Source: a bacterium UBP2_UBA4780
GTDB taxonomy: Bacteria > Edwardsbacteria > AC1 > EtOH8
Assembly: GCA_002403115.1 (NCBI GenBank)
Contig: DHHE01000219.1
Location: 1 to 15,896, forward strand
Length of the DNA stretch: 15,896 nucleotides
Reading direction: 5' to 3'
Below the pieces are notes generated by a model that saw only the letters and a program-made list of their open reading frames with translations, was not told the origin of the DNA and made no database searches. This document shows positions 15,301 to 15,896 of this stretch, piece after piece. Every line of letters starts with the position of its first letter. Position 1 is the stretch's first letter. The translations under genes and the position numbers were made by a program.

Positions 15301-15890
15301 TCGGCCACGATGTCCTGGATCCTCACCAGGTCCTCGGCGGTGGACTCCATCCGCCGCTGGGCGGCCCGCTTCTGCTGGCGGTACTTGGCCACCCCGGCCG
15401 CCTCCTCGAACAGGCTGCGCCTGATGGAGGGGTCCTCGGACAGGATGGTCTCGATCATCTTGGACTCGATGATGGAGTAGCTGTCCGCCCCCAGCCCGGT
15501 GTTGAGGAACAGGTCCACGATGTCGCGGAGCCGGCAGACCTTGTTGTTCAAAAGATATTCGCTCTCCCCCGAGCGGAACAGCCGCCGGGTGACCGAGACC
15601 TCGCTGTACTCCACCGGCAGGCGCCCCTCCTCGTTGGAGAAGACCAGGGTCACCTCGGCCATGGACAGCGGCTTCTCGTCCCGGGTGCCGTTGAAGATGA
15701 CGTCCTCCATCTTGTCGGAGCGGAGCGACTTGGTGCTCTGCTCCCCCAAACACCAGCGGATGGCGTCCACCACGTTGGTCTTGCCGCAGCCGTTGGGTCC
15801 GACGATGGCGGTGACGCCCGCCCCCACCTCGACCGTCACCTTGTGGGGGAAGGACTTGAAGCCGAAGATGTCTATGCGCGATAGGTACAT
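12366..15890 (-). CDS. smc: Chromosome partition protein SMC
   Basis: ATPase of the bacterial condensin that, with ScpA and ScpB, extrudes and organises chromosomal DNA. The full 1174-residue protein is present. The N-terminal head opens MYLSRIDIFGFKSFPHKV with Walker A GPNGCGKTN (31-39) and IRWCLGEQSTKSLRSDKMEDVIFNGT. A coiled coil runs from about 175 to 510, the hinge from about 512 to 665 (ending WGGMVTGS), and the returning coil to about 1000. The C-terminal head has the signature LLSGGEKALTA (1083-1093), Walker B FCVLDEVD (1108-1115) with D1112 and E1113, and switch H1144 in VITHN. Start and stop are both inside the window; only 6 bases lie upstream, so the ribosome binding site is not visible. 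scpA and scpB are not in the window. Confidence 0.98.
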   Translation of the reverse strand: MYLSRIDIFGFKSFPHKVTVEVGAGVTAIVGPNGCGKTNVVDAIRWCLGEQSTKSLRSDKMEDVIFNGTRDEKPLSMAEVTLVFSNEEGRLPVEYSEVSVTRRLFRSGESEYLLNNKVCRLRDIVDLFLNTGLGADSYSIIESKMIETILSEDPSIRRSLFEEAAGVAKYRQQKRAAQRRMESTAEDLVRIQDIVAEVEKRLRSLRRQAGKARVYEKFRAELRELDLKVAALDRDRLAGEEREQASIIEQSNARRAELTTELDQRETEITRARELLEENEGQIGQIQDQIAEVSDAIREAENKLAVIRERRAGIEQSMQAREREIRSLLAAMAQYEAQSRGIQERMTAASQELLQRTDQLRARQAELAAMDAELSSGRTALAEARRELMESVRQTAENRERLAGLESRQQGAASELEALRQEQEGLGRELEAQERQLAELRQRQQAVAHTLLALRQEEAGLEARIAEKQGRIGEQGRLLSEVSAETASLEKERELLTDLQRRREGYHQGVQHLMTGLADLAGRVTPLAEAMTVRSGCQRAVESLLGDRLHWVAVDDQEAMRRAIEALRSGRSGWATLVPLDTLEPAAGRSLPGGEGIDGPAADLVDCPERLRPLIERLLGDALIASDGADLADLRQRHPGCRIANRAGEVAEPWGGMVTGSLATGQFGLLERQQRLGDLEELIGRSRQKQEQAARQIDEARQSEEAARRALETARTQSADYQAQASDITGQLAAISARVQGGRDRAGRIAELVGKHEATLQELEPEIARSRQTTMEFDESNRDEGESLAQRDRELAGLDQRREELAASVSQSTLGLAQTQAEQEQARQELRNMESRRTETIERIQQMRNLDEEAGRNISQLQQEDEGISLELKERSAQRDRVLARREAQQQQRQQSLSAMKTAEEALHRTRLESEELQSALSQAQLEQGRVANDRENLKRRIAEEYETELEGLPAPGGASLEEARPRIADLRLRIKKLGGINFDALKELEEEEQRFGFMAKQRDDLLAAKEDLAATIKRIDETARAMFLQTLDGIKTGFVQIFQRLFIGGEADIRLAGSDDPLEAEIEILATPLGKNMKSITLLSGGEKALTAIALLFGIYLVKPAPFCVLDEVDAPLDDANVQRFCAMLKDFTGSTQFMVITHNKRTMEIADRLYGVTMEQLGVSKVVSVKFQ

Positions 15891-15896
15891 GTCTTG

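Noticed and set aside
12459..15884. Long plus-strand open frames (664 and 446 codons) antisense to smc
   Set aside because: They mirror the smc coding frame in GC-rich DNA and read as low-complexity Leu/Gly/Pro/Gln-rich protein without any domain. smc on the minus strand is unambiguous.
1..15896. CRISPR arrays, insertion sequences, tRNAs, prophage or defence genes
   Set aside because: No direct-repeat arrays, transposase-like proteins, terminal inverted repeats or tRNA-like sequences were seen; every large frame is accounted for by a chromosomal gene.

Overview
All 15 genes in this window are read from the minus strand, so transcription runs from the right edge (about 15.9 kb) towards position 1. 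The DNA is GC-rich, genes are tightly packed, several neighbours overlap by 4 bases (ATGA or GTGA), and TTG or GTG starts are common. No rRNA, tRNA, mobile element, CRISPR array or phage gene was seen, and no stretch longer than about 220 bases lacks a gene. This looks like core chromosome of a free-living bacterium. The SMC C-terminus (a DEVDAPLDDAN Walker B region and a VITHNKRTM switch region) and the TMTC-like gene next to it are reminiscent of FCB-group or related uncultured phyla. That taxonomic suggestion is weak inference; no marker here names the organism.

Region 1 (8780-15890) looks like one transcription unit read smc -> TMTC-like membrane TPR protein -> ftsY -> soluble TPR protein. 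It joins chromosome organisation (SMC) and membrane protein targeting (FtsY, the signal recognition particle receptor) with two TPR proteins whose partners are unknown. Its promoter lies outside the window.

Region 2 (8561-8779) is the only substantial intergenic region. It holds a near-consensus sigma-70 promoter (TTGACA, 17-base spacer, TATATT) whose predicted transcript begins at the first stem of an FMN riboswitch. A very compact expression platform follows: the terminator U-tract runs directly into the ribD start codon.

Region 3 (1-8560) is a probable 10-gene operon behind that riboswitch: ribD, ribE, ribBA, ribH, nusB, a metallophosphoesterase, a family 2 glycosyltransferase, a UPF0104-type membrane protein, fmt, and a DUF116 protein cut by the window edge. 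The four rib genes encode the full set of recognised riboflavin-pathway enzymes from GTP and ribulose 5-phosphate to riboflavin. nusB serves rRNA antitermination and fmt formylates initiator tRNA. The glycosyltransferase and UPF0104 protein suggest a membrane glycolipid or surface-polymer step. The largest gap within the operon is 32 bases, or 41 if the UPF0104 gene starts at its alternative AUA codon.

I did not find a clearly new defence, mobile or biosynthetic system. The points most worth a second look are the compact FMN switch and the unrelated genes behind it, the unresolved start of the UPF0104 gene, and the uncharacterised cysteine-rich DUF116 membrane protein coupled to fmt.
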